Numbered from the stretch's first letter, positions 33,743 through 45,747 are shown. The stretch is DNA of 64,000 bases from Flavobacterium sp. 1 (GCF_002797935.1 NZ_PGER01000001.1:2728001-2792000), one strand, 5' to 3'. The notes: generated from the letters alone by a model not told the origin. Made by a program: numbers and translations.

Positions 33743-36712
33743 CTAGGCTTCTTGGTGTTTAATCTCCACATTTGCTTTTTCTTCTCTAGAAATGGTATCA
33801 ACCAATACTGGAGTAGCAATAAACAATGAAGAATAAGTACCTATTATAATACCGATAAGCATTGCAAATATAAATCCTCTAATAGATTCTCCTCCAAAAA
33901 TAAACATGATTAACAATACAAAAATCATGGTCAATGAAGTATTGATTGTTCTAGACATTGTAGAGTTAATAGATTTATTTACAATTTCAGAGAATGAACC
34001 TTTTGTTTTACCATCCAAGAACTCACGTACTCTATCATAAACAATTACAGTGTCATTCATTGAGTATCCAATAACTGTCAGGATAGCCGCAATAAAGTGC
34101 TGATCAATCTCCATACCGAAAGGCATGTATTTCCAAAGCAATGAATAAACTCCTAATACAAAGATAACGTCATGCGCTACCGCTGCAATAGCACCTAAAC
34201 TATATTGCCATTTTCTGAAACTGATTACTAAATACAAGCCTACGATAAGCATTGCTCCAAGTACAGCCCAGTAAGCATTTGTCTTAATATCTTCAGCCAC
34301 TGTTGGACCTACTTTTGATGCTTGGACAACACCTAGTTTTTTACCTTCATACGCATTTATAAATTTATCGTAAGTCATTCCTGAAGCATAATGCTTTTTC
34401 AAACTTTCGAATAATTTTTTATTTACATCTTCGTCAGCAGCACTGCCAGTTTCCTGTATCTTATACTTAGTTGTAATTTTTAACTGATTGTCTTCTCCAA
34501 ATATTTTAACCTCGGCACTACCAAATACAGCAGTTAATTCATCTTTAACCTCTTCAGGTTTCATTGATTTATCGAAACGAACTTGGAAAGTTCTTCCTCC
34601 AACAAAATCTACACCTTGATCAAAACCATGAGTTGCAATCGATGCAATACTTACAATAGTTACAACAATAGAGAAAAGATAAGTCCATTTTTTGATCCCT
34701 AAGAAATCAAAATGGAAATTTGTGAAGAAATTTTTAGAGAAATTAGTCACAAAATTTAAATCATTTTTACCTGCAATATTTTTATCAATAAAAATTCTGG
34801 CAATAAAAATAGAAGTAAACAAAGAAGTAATAATACCGATTAATAAAGTAGTAGCAAATCCTTTGATTGGCCCAGATCCAAAGATGAATAATACAGCACC
34901 AGTCAAGATGTGAGTCACGTTCGCATCAACGATAGAACGCATAGCTCCTGTCCAACTATAAGATGCCTTAACCGCTTCATCTAAAGTTTTACCTGCACGT
35001 AATTCTTCCTTCGCTCTTTCATATATAATGATATTCGCATCTACAGCAGTACCCATTGTTAAAACGATACCAGCAATACCTGGCAATGTAAGCACAGCAC
35101 CTAAGCTCGCCAAAATACCAAACATAAATAATAAGTTGACTGCCAAAGCGATATTTGCATACCAGCCTGCTTTACCATAATAAATCAACATCCAAAGAGA
35201 TACCAAAAGCAATCCAATTACCGCAGAATTAGTACCATTATCAATAGCTTCTTGACCTAAGGACGGTCCTACAACTTCAGATTGAATTATTTCTGCGGCA
35301 GCTGGTAATTTACCTGCTCTTAAAACGTTAGCTAAATCTTTAGTTTGCGTAACATCAAAAGAACCTGAAATCTCAGATCTACCTCCAGAAATTGGTCCAC
35401 TGGAAACACCTGGAGCAGAATACACAATATCATCAAGAACGATAGCAATGTTACTTTTTTGAGTATAAGCTCTTCCTGTTAATTCTTCCCATTCTTTAGC
35501 TCCTACATTATTCATCTGCATAGAAACAGCAGGTTTTCCTAATTGATCAAAAGTATCGCTAGCGTCTGTTACAACACCGCCACCCATTGAAGCAACATTA
35601 TCTCTATTACCTTTTAAAGCATACAATGCAACAACTTCAATGTCTTTCTCTTTTGCATCTTTATTAGTCTCTGGTATTCCCCATACAAATTTTGCATAAC
35701 GTTGATCACCTGCCAATAAAACTCTGATGTCAGCTCTTTTAAAATAAGAATTGATAACAGCAGTATCTTTTGGAGAGAAAAGACCTAAAACCGGACCACC
35801 GCCTTGAGCAACAATTTTGTCAATAATAGGATTATTTCCTTTTTTAGCAGCAGTAGAATCTTTTGCGTCAGTCAATAAAGCACTTAATGAATCTTTTGCA
35901 ACAGCTTTAGTTTCGACTTTAGCAACTTCAGTTTTTTTCAAAGCCTCGTTAGCAGACATAATGAAATTACCAATTTCTTCAATTTTATAAGTTTCCCAAA
36001 ACTCTAACTGAGCTGTACTCTGCAATAATTTTTTGATTCTGTCAATATCTTTAGCACCAGGAAGTTCCACAAGGATTTGTCCAGACTCTCCTAATTTTTG
36101 GATATTTGGCTGTGTTACGCCAAATTTATCGATACGTTTTCTCAATACTCCAAAAGCACTTTCTACAGACTCATCAACTTTTCTTTTGATTACTTTTTTA
36201 ACTTGAGCATCTGTCATTTGAAAAGTAACTCCACCATCTCCTTGCAAGCTTCTGTTTGCAAAAATATCTGGTGACGCTAATTTCACTGAACCCTTAGAAT
36301 TAGCTTCAAAAGCTTCAAAAAATGCATCAATATAAGCTTGATTTCCTTTTTTATTTGCAGTGGCATCCGCCAAAGATTTATTAAAAACTGGATTTTTCGA
36401 ATTATTTGATAAACCTTTCAAAATGTCTTTAACAGAAATTTGAAGAGTCACATTGATTCCTCCCTCTAAGTCAAGACCTTTATTGATTTGTTTATCTTTT
36501 ACTTCATTGAATGTAAAATCAGTAAATCCTAAGCTAAACACTTTTTCTTTACCAATTGAATCCAAATATTTTACTTCTTTTTCTGGGTTTCCGCCAGCAA
36601 AAGATTTTGCATCACTCTTAACTTTGCTAGAGACAAAAGTGAAAGAAAGTTGGTAAATACTTACCAATGCAAATAGAATTGCGAAAAATTTAATAAGTCC
36701 TTTATTCTGCAT
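33743..36712 (-). CDS. secDF: SecDF protein-export membrane protein (fused SecD-SecF)
   Basis: The 989-residue inner-membrane protein uses the proton gradient to pull Sec-exported proteins into the periplasm. The SecD half has the D1 motif INKGLDLEGGINVTLQ near residue 77, the P1 periplasmic domain (GVLRKRIDKFGVTQPNIQKL), then six helices with GTAVDANIIIYERAKEELRAGK. The SecF half begins near residue 650 with GVDFVGGRTFQVRF, and ends with GYSMNDTVIVYDRVREFLDGK and further helices. The fused form is the usual one in Bacteroidota. It carries a low-complexity insert rich in Ala, Lys and Val around residues 255-290. Confidence 0.96.
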   Translation of the reverse strand: MQNKGLIKFFAILFALVSIYQLSFTFVSSKVKSDAKSFAGGNPEKEVKYLDSIGKEKVFSLGFTDFTFNEVKDKQINKGLDLEGGINVTLQISVKDILKGLSNNSKNPVFNKSLADATANKKGNQAYIDAFFEAFEANSKGSVKLASPDIFANRSLQGDGGVTFQMTDAQVKKVIKRKVDESVESAFGVLRKRIDKFGVTQPNIQKLGESGQILVELPGAKDIDRIKKLLQSTAQLEFWETYKIEEIGNFIMSANEALKKTEVAKVETKAVAKDSLSALLTDAKDSTAAKKGNNPIIDKIVAQGGGPVLGLFSPKDTAVINSYFKRADIRVLLAGDQRYAKFVWGIPETNKDAKEKDIEVVALYALKGNRDNVASMGGGVVTDASDTFDQLGKPAVSMQMNNVGAKEWEELTGRAYTQKSNIAIVLDDIVYSAPGVSSGPISGGRSEISGSFDVTQTKDLANVLRAGKLPAAAEIIQSEVVGPSLGQEAIDNGTNSAVIGLLLVSLWMLIYYGKAGWYANIALAVNLLFMFGILASLGAVLTLPGIAGIVLTMGTAVDANIIIYERAKEELRAGKTLDEAVKASYSWTGAMRSIVDANVTHILTGAVLFIFGSGPIKGFATTLLIGIITSLFTSIFIARIFIDKNIAGKNDLNFVTNFSKNFFTNFHFDFLGIKKWTYLFSIVVTIVSIASIATHGFDQGVDFVGGRTFQVRFDKSMKPEEVKDELTAVFGSAEVKIFGEDNQLKITTKYKIQETGSAADEDVNKKLFESLKKHYASGMTYDKFINAYEGKKLGVVQASKVGPTVAEDIKTNAYWAVLGAMLIVGLYLVISFRKWQYSLGAIAAVAHDVIFVLGVYSLLWKYMPFGMEIDQHFIAAILTVIGYSMNDTVIVYDRVREFLDGKTKGSFSEIVNKSINSTMSRTINTSLTMIFVLLIMFIFGGESIRGFIFAMLIGIIIGTYSSLFIATPVLVDTISREEKANVEIKHQEA

Positions 36713-36892
36713 TATTACTAAAAATTAATTATTTTTTAATTATTTTTGTTTTAAAACCTTATAAAATAAGCCATTACATCTATTTTGAAAAACAAAAAAG
36801 AAATGCACGATTTACATCATTTTTTTTAAACCGAGCAAATATATAATTAACGGAAAGATTAACCAATTTATTTATTAATTAAAATGAAAAAA

Positions 36893-36914
36893 AAGACTGC
36901 AAAATTGCAGTCTT
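36893..36914 (-). terminator. terminator after mdh
   Basis: AAGACTGC and GCAGTCTT (36893-36900, 36907-36914) pair around AAAATT. The preceding A run reads as a T run on the minus strand, right after the mdh stop. The rest of the 223-bp gap is very AT-rich and shows nothing else. Confidence 0.8.
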
Positions 36915-36935
36915 CTTTTTTTCCTATGTGAATTA

Positions 36936-37871
36936 TTATGCCAAAACCGATTTCAAATCAGCATTCATGCTTCTTACAGCTTCAGCACTCTTAGCAAAAG
37001 CCGCTTTTTCAGCATCATTTAATTTAATATCAACAATTTGTTCAATTCCATTTTTACCTATAATACAAGGTACACCGATACAGATATCGTTTTGCCCGTA
37101 CTCACCTTCAACAAAAACAGAACAAGCTATCATTTTCTTTTGATTATTCAAAATACTGTCTACCAAATAAGCAACTGAAGCTCCTGGCGCATACCAAGCT
37201 GAAGTTCCTAATAACCCTGTAAGTGTTGCTCCGCCAACCATAGTAGCTGCAGCAACTTTATCTAACTCTTCCTGAGATAGAAACTGTGATACAGGAATAC
37301 CATTATAAGAAGCCAATCTTGTCAAAGGAATCATTGTAGTATCACCATGACCACCGATTACCATTGCAGAAATATCATTTGAAGGTTTATCCAATGCTTT
37401 AGACAAATAATATCTAAAACGAGAGCTGTCTAAAGCTCCACCCATACCGATAATTCTGTTTTTTGGCAATCCAGTAGCTTTCAATGTCAAATAAGTCATT
37501 GTATCCATTGGATTAGACACAACTACGACAATACAATTTGGCGAATGAGCTAATACATTCTCTGCGACAGTTTTAACAATTCCAGCATTAATTCCAATTA
37601 ATTCCTCTCTAGTCATTCCCGGTTTTCTAGGAATTCCCGAAGTAATCACAACTACATCACTGTTTGCTGTTTTAGAATAATCATTAGTAACCCCTGAAAC
37701 ATTGGTATTAAAACCAGTATTTGTAGCACATTGCATTATATCCATAGCTTTACCTTCGGCAAAACCTTCTCTGATATCCAATAATACTACTTCACTTGCA
37801 ATTCCTCTATAAGAAATTGAATCTGCACAGGATGCTCCCACATTCCCTGCTCCTACAATGGTAACTTTCAT
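36936..37871 (-). CDS. mdh: malate dehydrogenase (lactate-dehydrogenase-like type)
   Basis: This TCA-cycle enzyme interconverts malate and oxaloacetate with NAD. The 311-residue protein starts with MKVTIVGAGNVGASCADSI (Rossmann fold). It has VVITSGIPRKPGMTREEL (substrate-loop arginines), VVVVSNPMDTMTYL, and the catalytic histidine in VIGGHGDTTMIPL. The Arg in place of Gln in the substrate loop, IPRKPGM, marks it as malate rather than lactate dehydrogenase. The next gene upstream on the same strand is gyrB. Confidence 0.96.
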   Translation of the reverse strand: MKVTIVGAGNVGASCADSISYRGIASEVVLLDIREGFAEGKAMDIMQCATNTGFNTNVSGVTNDYSKTANSDVVVITSGIPRKPGMTREELIGINAGIVKTVAENVLAHSPNCIVVVVSNPMDTMTYLTLKATGLPKNRIIGMGGALDSSRFRYYLSKALDKPSNDISAMVIGGHGDTTMIPLTRLASYNGIPVSQFLSQEELDKVAAATMVGGATLTGLLGTSAWYAPGASVAYLVDSILNNQKKMIACSVFVEGEYGQNDICIGVPCIIGKNGIEQIVDIKLNDAEKAAFAKSAEAVRSMNADLKSVLA

Positions 37872-37930
37872 TTTTATTTGTTTTTTATTAATTTCAAATC
37901 AAAAACGAAAAATACAGCTCATTCTAAAAA

Positions 37931-39937
<2,007 letters not shown>

Positions 39938-40165
39938 TTAAGGACTTTATTACCATTATAAGCGTTTAAGTTATCAACAAAAGACGCAGATTTCAACAGT
40001 AAAAATCAATACCAATGCCAATTTCAATTTCAACGGCAAAAAAGGAAAATTTAAAACTCAAATTCTCAAATTGCTTTCATTGAAATTGAAAACTAATTAC
40101 ACTTTTACATAAGTGTTTTTCTACACATTTAGCTCAGCTTTACCTAAGCCGATTATTGTTTTTTT

Positions 40166-40275
40166 GGAGCAGAAACATTTGGTTTTTTCAGAAAGCATTG
40201 GTCCCGCTATCCATTACAATCTTGTGGGCTGTCTCGTCCCAAAAGACCAGACGACCCACAAGGATTTTCACTGCA
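40166..40275 (-). ncRNA. structured flavobacterial repeat, copy 3
   Basis: Read on the minus strand: TGTGCAGTGAAAATCC, a hairpin closed by CTTGTGGG and CCCACAAG, GATTGTAATGGATAGCGGGA, and after an extra small hairpin a closing GCTCC. Blocks and order match the copy at 30091, while the hairpin stem has a wholly different sequence that still pairs. It lies in the 640-bp gap between gatB/aspS and gyrB, which otherwise holds only AT-rich sequence and the gatB/aspS terminator. Confidence 0.55.
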
Positions 40276-40499
40276 CACGAGCGACAGCGAACTGACGAAG
40301 CAATCGAGGCTCATTATTTATTTTTTTTGTTATCATTCAAAAAATGAAACAATCCAACACAGGTTAATAAATCATTCGTGATTTTAAGCTTTTATATACC
40401 GCTTTAATTTTTTTTTACATTCAAAGTATTGCGGCACAAATAAAACAGCTGCATCACTCAAAAACGTTCATTAAAAACGCAACGAGAGAATTTAATAAA

Positions 40500-40537
40500 A
40501 AAAGCGGGTTTATATTTTTCAATACAAACCCGCTTTT
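40500..40537 (-). terminator. terminator after gatB/aspS
   Basis: AAAAGCGGGTTT (40500-40511) pairs over 12 bp with AAACCCGCTTTT (40526-40537). The A run on the left is a T run on the minus strand. Confidence 0.85.
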
Positions 40538-40560
40538 AAATGGCTTAGATTATAAATCGG

Positions 40561-43500
40561 TTATCTCATGATTCGGACATTCATTTCCTCTACTTTTTTA
40601 TCAGACAAAAGAGATGGTGCGCCAAATAATAAATCTTCACTTGTTCCTGTTTTAGGGAAAGCCATCACATCTCTAATAGATGCTTTTTTCTCCAAAATCA
40701 TCATCAAACGGTCAATTCCCCAAGCAATTCCTCCGTGTGGCGGTGCACCGTACTGAAAAGCTTTATACATAGTTCCCACACTTTTTATCATTTCTTCTTT
40801 GTTGTAACCCATATTTCTATAAGTTGCTTCCAGAATCTCCGATTTATGTGCGCGAACTGATCCGCCGCCAATTTCATAACCGTTTAAGATTATATCGTAT
40901 TGCTGTGCGATGATAGTTCCAATTTCATTGTCATCACCTTTCATATGCTTTTGCAAATCGTAAATCGCAGGCATCGAGAAAGGATTGTGCGTAAAAGTCC
41001 ATCTTCCTTCATCTGTTCTTTCGAACATAGGGAAATCAACCACCCAAGCCGGGCATAATTCCTTCGGATTAATTAAGTGCAGTATTTTACCTAATTCCTG
41101 ACGGACAGCATCCAAAGCTTTATTAGCAGTTGCATAATCTGCTGCTGAAAAAAATACAATATCTCCAACTTCTGCATTGGAAGCCTTAATAATTCCAGCC
41201 GCAATATCTTCACCTAAAAACTTAATAATCGGCGACTGCAATTCCTCTTCATTTACAATAATATAAGCCAATCCGCCTAAGCCGTGCTGTTGAGCAATAG
41301 CGGTAAGGTTTTCGATCTGCCCTTTAGACATACGTTTATTGCCTTGTTCTTTGGCCGAAACCTTGATACATTTTACAATTCCGCCGTCTTCAATAGGCTT
41401 GCTAAATACTTGGAAAGTGGTCTCTTTTACAATGTCGGTGATGTCCTGCATTTTTAAGCCGTAACGCAAATCAGGTCTATCACAACCGTAAAAATCCATC
41501 GCATCTTTATACGTAATCACTTCAAACGGTCGCAAAATCCATTTGTTACCATATATTTTTTTAACGACTTCATTAAACATTTTGGTGTTCAAATCTATAA
41601 TCTGCTGCATACTGGCATAGGCTATTTCCATATCCAGCTGCGTAAATTCCGGCTGACGATCCCCACGAGAATCTTCATCTCTAAAACAACGCGCAATCTG
41701 GAAATACTTTTCATAACCACTTACCATCAACATTTGTTTAAACTGTTGCGGCGCTTGTGGCAATGTATAAAAGAAACCTGCTTGTTTACGTGTAGGAACA
41801 ATAAATTCACGTGCTCCTTCATCGGTTCCAGCACTTAAAATTGGCGTTTCAATTTCTAAAAATTCTTCTTCATCTAAAATGTCACGCAATAATTTAATTA
41901 CTTTATGACGATTTACAATTGCTCTTCTTACTTCTTCGTTTCTGTGGTCCAAAAACTTGTATTGAAAACGAATTGCTTCGTTTGTTTTAGCTGCTCTTTT
42001 TATTTCAAAAGGCAATGTTTTAGATAAATTTAAAATCTCTAAAACCGAAGTTTCTAATTCAATTTTACCCGTACGTAAACCTGCGTTGTAATCATCTTCA
42101 TTACGACCAACAATTATTCCTTTAACAGAAATTACCGATTCAGGCTTTAATTTAACCAACTCATCAATGTTAGGAAATGATTCTCTGCTGATACGGATTT
42201 GAAAAATCTCATAACTGGAATCACGCAAATCGATAAACATCAGCTCACCGTGATCACGAACACTTGCAACCCAGCCAGACAATATCACTTCCTGTTGGAT
42301 ATTTTCTTCTGATAATTGTGAAATTTTATGAGTTCTATAGGTATCTTTTATAATAATCGGAATTTCAGGAAGTGATTCTTCTTGAGTTTCTTTATTTTCT
42401 GAAATTGGCACGGACAAATCACGATTTGCTTCCGAAAATGGTACGGACAAGTCGCGACTTGTCCCTACGTCTAATTTGTCTAAAATAATTTGACGAATTA
42501 CTTTACCATTCGCACCTTTTCCAATAACACCTAAAACTTTACCAACTAAAATACCAGCTTTTCCTTGGTCACCAGCTTTAATATCATTGGCAACAGCCTC
42601 ATTTTCTGAAATTACAGTAGCAATAACCTCTTGAATTTTATCTTCAGAAATGGTATTTTCTTCAAAGTACTTGTTGTAGTCAAAAGTTCTGTCTTTTAAG
42701 TACGAAGTAATCGCATTTTGAACTAAAACCGCAGTAATTTTTTCAGCTTTAAATAATTGGAAAATTTCCGTTAAATGAGCAATGCTATGGATTTCAGAAT
42801 AATCTTCAGCCTTAATATTGTTTGCCAACGTTTTAGCAACAAACGAAGGGTCTTTGATTTCGTTATTTATCTCCACAAATGTCTGCGAACGTAGCTTATC
42901 TGCCGTGAAAAATTTGGCATCTTGAGGTAAAACACCACCGTTAATTAAAATAGATTCAACTGCAAATGGCAAAGCAGCTGTATCTACTTTAATAGCTTCC
43001 ACTTCTTTTTTAATCGTTACAAAAGGCAGATCCGGCTCAGAAATAAAACGGTAATCCGCTTCAAATTCTTTTTTACGCATCACTTTGGTCTGCTTTAAAT
43101 CAGCATCCCATAATACAGTCGTTTGATCAGGTCTAAACTCTTTGTGCTCTATAAAATAATTGAATTGTTTTTCAACTTCCTCTTTCAAAGCTTCCACCAT
43201 AAACTTAAACGAGTTCAAGTTTTTGATTTCAGTTCTTGGATTCAATTCGTAACTGTGTTTTTTGCGCAAAGACACAGAAACATCCGATTTAAACTCTCCT
43301 TTTTCAAGATTCGCTTCAGAGATTCCTAAGTTTTGAACAATACGCTGAATGTATTGCGCATAAGTTGAAGCATCTTCAATATTACGAATACAAGGTTCCG
43401 TAACAATTTCAATCAACGGCACACCTGCTTTGTTAAAATCGACTAACGAAATCTTCTTTTCATGCATCAATTTAGCAGCATCTTCTTCAATATGAACCTG

Positions 43501-43899
43501 AGTTAAATTTACGGTAAACTGCGTACCGTCATTTCGGTAACAAGACACGTGTCCGTCAGGAATTATTGGATTATGAAATTGTGTTATCTGAATATTTTTT
43601 GGATTATCCGGGTATTCGTAATGTTTTCTATCCCAAGATATCACTTCATTGCTAAATGACGAATCCACCGCTTTTCCAAAATAAATTGCTTTTGTAATTG
43701 CTTCTTTGTTTAAAGCTGGCAAAACGCCCATTTGTCCCGTACAAACGGAACATATATTTTCGTTAGGTGTTTCTATTTCTTGATTTGGACAAGAACAAAA
43801 CAACTTGGTTTTGGTATTCAATCGAACGTGAGTTTCCAGTCCAATTACCAATTCTAAATCGTGGGCTTTTATAGCCGCAGTTAATTGCTCCAATTCCAT
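40561..43899 (-). CDS. gatB/aspS: fusion of aspartyl/glutamyl-tRNA amidotransferase subunit B and aspartyl-tRNA synthetase
   Basis: One 1112-residue chain holds two enzymes. Residues 1 to about 476 are GatB: VIGLETHVRLNTKTKLFCSC, zinc ligands C35, C37, C50 and C53, KAGVPLIEIVTEP, and the YqeY-like tail to KVIRQIILDKL. Residues 477-515 are a linker. From 516 comes bacterial-type AspRS: motif 2 FRDEDSRGDRQPEFTQLDME, a GAD insertion domain, and motif 3 GIAWGIDRLMMILEKK. AspRS has His550 in VRDHGELMF, where discriminating enzymes usually carry Leu, so it may also charge tRNA-Asn with Asp for GatCAB to amidate. I believe the fusion recurs in Flavobacteriaceae. Its start overlaps the gatA stop by one base. 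Confidence 0.93.
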   Translation of the reverse strand: MELEQLTAAIKAHDLELVIGLETHVRLNTKTKLFCSCPNQEIETPNENICSVCTGQMGVLPALNKEAITKAIYFGKAVDSSFSNEVISWDRKHYEYPDNPKNIQITQFHNPIIPDGHVSCYRNDGTQFTVNLTQVHIEEDAAKLMHEKKISLVDFNKAGVPLIEIVTEPCIRNIEDASTYAQYIQRIVQNLGISEANLEKGEFKSDVSVSLRKKHSYELNPRTEIKNLNSFKFMVEALKEEVEKQFNYFIEHKEFRPDQTTVLWDADLKQTKVMRKKEFEADYRFISEPDLPFVTIKKEVEAIKVDTAALPFAVESILINGGVLPQDAKFFTADKLRSQTFVEINNEIKDPSFVAKTLANNIKAEDYSEIHSIAHLTEIFQLFKAEKITAVLVQNAITSYLKDRTFDYNKYFEENTISEDKIQEVIATVISENEAVANDIKAGDQGKAGILVGKVLGVIGKGANGKVIRQIILDKLDVGTSRDLSVPFSEANRDLSVPISENKETQEESLPEIPIIIKDTYRTHKISQLSEENIQQEVILSGWVASVRDHGELMFIDLRDSSYEIFQIRISRESFPNIDELVKLKPESVISVKGIIVGRNEDDYNAGLRTGKIELETSVLEILNLSKTLPFEIKRAAKTNEAIRFQYKFLDHRNEEVRRAIVNRHKVIKLLRDILDEEEFLEIETPILSAGTDEGAREFIVPTRKQAGFFYTLPQAPQQFKQMLMVSGYEKYFQIARCFRDEDSRGDRQPEFTQLDMEIAYASMQQIIDLNTKMFNEVVKKIYGNKWILRPFEVITYKDAMDFYGCDRPDLRYGLKMQDITDIVKETTFQVFSKPIEDGGIVKCIKVSAKEQGNKRMSKGQIENLTAIAQQHGLGGLAYIIVNEEELQSPIIKFLGEDIAAGIIKASNAEVGDIVFFSAADYATANKALDAVRQELGKILHLINPKELCPAWVVDFPMFERTDEGRWTFTHNPFSMPAIYDLQKHMKGDDNEIGTIIAQQYDIILNGYEIGGGSVRAHKSEILEATYRNMGYNKEEMIKSVGTMYKAFQYGAPPHGGIAWGIDRLMMILEKKASIRDVMAFPKTGTSEDLLFGAPSLLSDKKVEEMNVRIMR
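42406..42468 (-). repeat. palindromic repeat encoding the GatB-AspRS linker
   Basis: Bases 42441-42468 form a 28-base palindrome with arms GTACGGACAAGTCG and CGACTTGTCCCTAC (one mismatched pair). It is translated as VGTSRDLSVP (residues 478-487). A second, degenerate copy follows as NRDLSVP (492-498). The linker is thus SRDLSVPFSE plus NRDLSVPISE, an 11-residue repeat derived from a palindrome. Confidence 0.75.
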
Positions 43900-45296
43900 T
43901 ATATTGTATCTTTTAAGAAGTTAGCAAACTTCAACACTAATTCATCATTATTTTTTGCAGCTGTAATCTGCAGTCCTGTGCTTGTTCCTTGCGGTACGGT
44001 TAAAGTTGGCAATTGACCCAAACTAAATCCAACAGTATAAGCATCGGATAAATACATAGCCAATGGATCTTTTAAACTGTCTCCAATTTTAGGCGGAGTA
44101 CTTGGTGTAACCGGTGACAAAATGATATCAACCTCTTGAAAATCTTTACTGAAATTTTCAGAAATCTGATCTCTTAAAGCCAATCCTTTTAAATATATTT
44201 CATCTGAAAAACCTTGTGACAACACTTGATTCCCTCCCACAATTCTGCGTTTTGTTTCTTCTGAAAAATTTTCAGAACGTGTAACGGCGTAGGTTTCAAT
44301 TAAATTTTCAGCTTCAATACGGTTACCATAATTGGTTCCGTCTAAACGAGACAAATTGGAAGCCGTTTCAGCCATAGCCAGCGTATAGTAAGTTGAAACT
44401 AAAATATCCGATTTGAAAAAATCCAATTCTTTTACTTCAATTCCTTTAGCTTTTATCTTTTCAATGCTTGCTAAAAAATCAGATTTTATCTGGGCATCGA
44501 TAGCATCACTTTCAATAAAGTTTTTGAAATATCCTATTGTTTTTACTGCTGAAGTTGCAATAGCCTCTTCACTAATTTCGTTTGAAACAATTGAAGTCTG
44601 ATCTTTTGGATCTTTACCGCTCATTACATTCAGTACGATTCGGATATCTTCGATTGATTTTGCCAAAGGTCCAACACAATCAGTAGAGGAAGCATAAGCC
44701 ATCAAACCAAATCTCGAAATTCTTCCGTAAGTTGGTTTCAAACCGTAAATATGATTGTAACCAGCAGGCTGACGAACAGAACCTCCAGTATCACCTCCAA
44801 TAGAAAAAACAGTATATTCTTTAGCAACATTCACTGCTGAACCTCCGCTTGAACCTCCGGCAACCAAAGACGGATCAATAGCATTTTTTACAGCTCCAAA
44901 AATGGTATTTTCACTAGAAGATCCGTGACCAAAACTATCGCAGTTTTCTTTTACCAAAGGAATAGCACCCGCATCCAATAATTTTTGAATGGCAGTAGCC
45001 GTATAAGGCGATTTATATTTTTTCAGCAATTCAGAACTTGCAGTAGTGTAAGTTCCCTGCACCATAAATACATCTTTGATTCCAAAAGGAATTCCTTCCA
45101 ATAAACCGATTGATTCTCCTTTTGCAATTTTAGCATCAACCTTAGAAGCTAATTCCAAAGCCAAAGTATCTAATACTGAATTTACAGAATTATAAGTATT
45201 TTGTTTAAGTAAGTCTAATTTTTCCTGTACCAAAGCGGTGCAGGTTATTTGTTTTGACACCAATTGCTGGTGTATTTTTTTTATCTGAGAATCCAT
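43899..45296 (-). CDS. gatA: aspartyl/glutamyl-tRNA amidotransferase subunit A
   Basis: GatA is the glutaminase/amidase that frees ammonia for GatB. The 465-residue protein has the amidase signature with the catalytic triad: Lys in GIPFGIKDVF, and two serines in VAGGSSGGSAVNVAK and GGDTGGSVRQPAGYN. It is slightly short for the family but complete. It overlaps gatB/aspS by one base and follows gatC by one base, indicating a single operon. Confidence 0.96.
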   Translation of the reverse strand: MDSQIKKIHQQLVSKQITCTALVQEKLDLLKQNTYNSVNSVLDTLALELASKVDAKIAKGESIGLLEGIPFGIKDVFMVQGTYTTASSELLKKYKSPYTATAIQKLLDAGAIPLVKENCDSFGHGSSSENTIFGAVKNAIDPSLVAGGSSGGSAVNVAKEYTVFSIGGDTGGSVRQPAGYNHIYGLKPTYGRISRFGLMAYASSTDCVGPLAKSIEDIRIVLNVMSGKDPKDQTSIVSNEISEEAIATSAVKTIGYFKNFIESDAIDAQIKSDFLASIEKIKAKGIEVKELDFFKSDILVSTYYTLAMAETASNLSRLDGTNYGNRIEAENLIETYAVTRSENFSEETKRRIVGGNQVLSQGFSDEIYLKGLALRDQISENFSKDFQEVDIILSPVTPSTPPKIGDSLKDPLAMYLSDAYTVGFSLGQLPTLTVPQGTSTGLQITAAKNNDELVLKFANFLKDTI

Positions 45297-45297
45297 T

Positions 45298-45567
45298 TTA
45301 TCCTTCTATAACTTTAGCAACCACTAAAAAACCATTTTTCTTGTTCGGGAAATTTTCTAAAATTAATTGTTTCTCAATAGCCGAACTCTCTATCACAATA
45401 TCTTCCCTTAAATCACTCACAGACACACAATTATGATTGACATTATTTACAGCATTATTATTAGATGGAACTGCGTTTTTAATTACATCAAATAATTTGT
45501 TCACAGACTCTGAGGGCTGTGCTCCTTTAATACTCGACAAGATGTCTACTGTCATTGTTTTGTTCAT
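45298..45567 (-). CDS. gatC: GatC-like amidotransferase subunit with atypical N-terminus
   Basis: Only the C-terminal 35-40 residues look like GatC: DLREDIVIESSAIEKQLI, then NFPNKKNGFLVVAKVIEG, the belt segment that wraps around GatA. The usual N-terminal helices (the HLAxLARL pattern) are absent and replaced by an Asn-rich stretch (NAVPSNNNAVNNVNHN). ATG at 45567 (MNKTMTVDIL) is preferred because TAATTTCGC, a promoter-like element, lies only about 30 bases upstream; an ATG at 45591 would extend it by eight residues. It stops one base before gatA starts. Confidence 0.75.
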   Translation of the reverse strand: MNKTMTVDILSSIKGAQPSESVNKLFDVIKNAVPSNNNAVNNVNHNCVSVSDLREDIVIESSAIEKQLILENFPNKKNGFLVVAKVIEG

Positions 45568-45747
45568 AATTTCATTTCGTTTTAAAGTCAAACTTAAGCT
45601 GGCGAAATTACAAAAAGTTTTATTAGGGAAGCACGTTTTTTTAATGATTTCAACTGCTTAAAAACCAAAAGCTGTCACAAAAAAAGACAATTCTGTTAAT
45701 TAAATAAAGTTTCATCTCAAAAACACAAATTCCATTGAAAATAGAAG

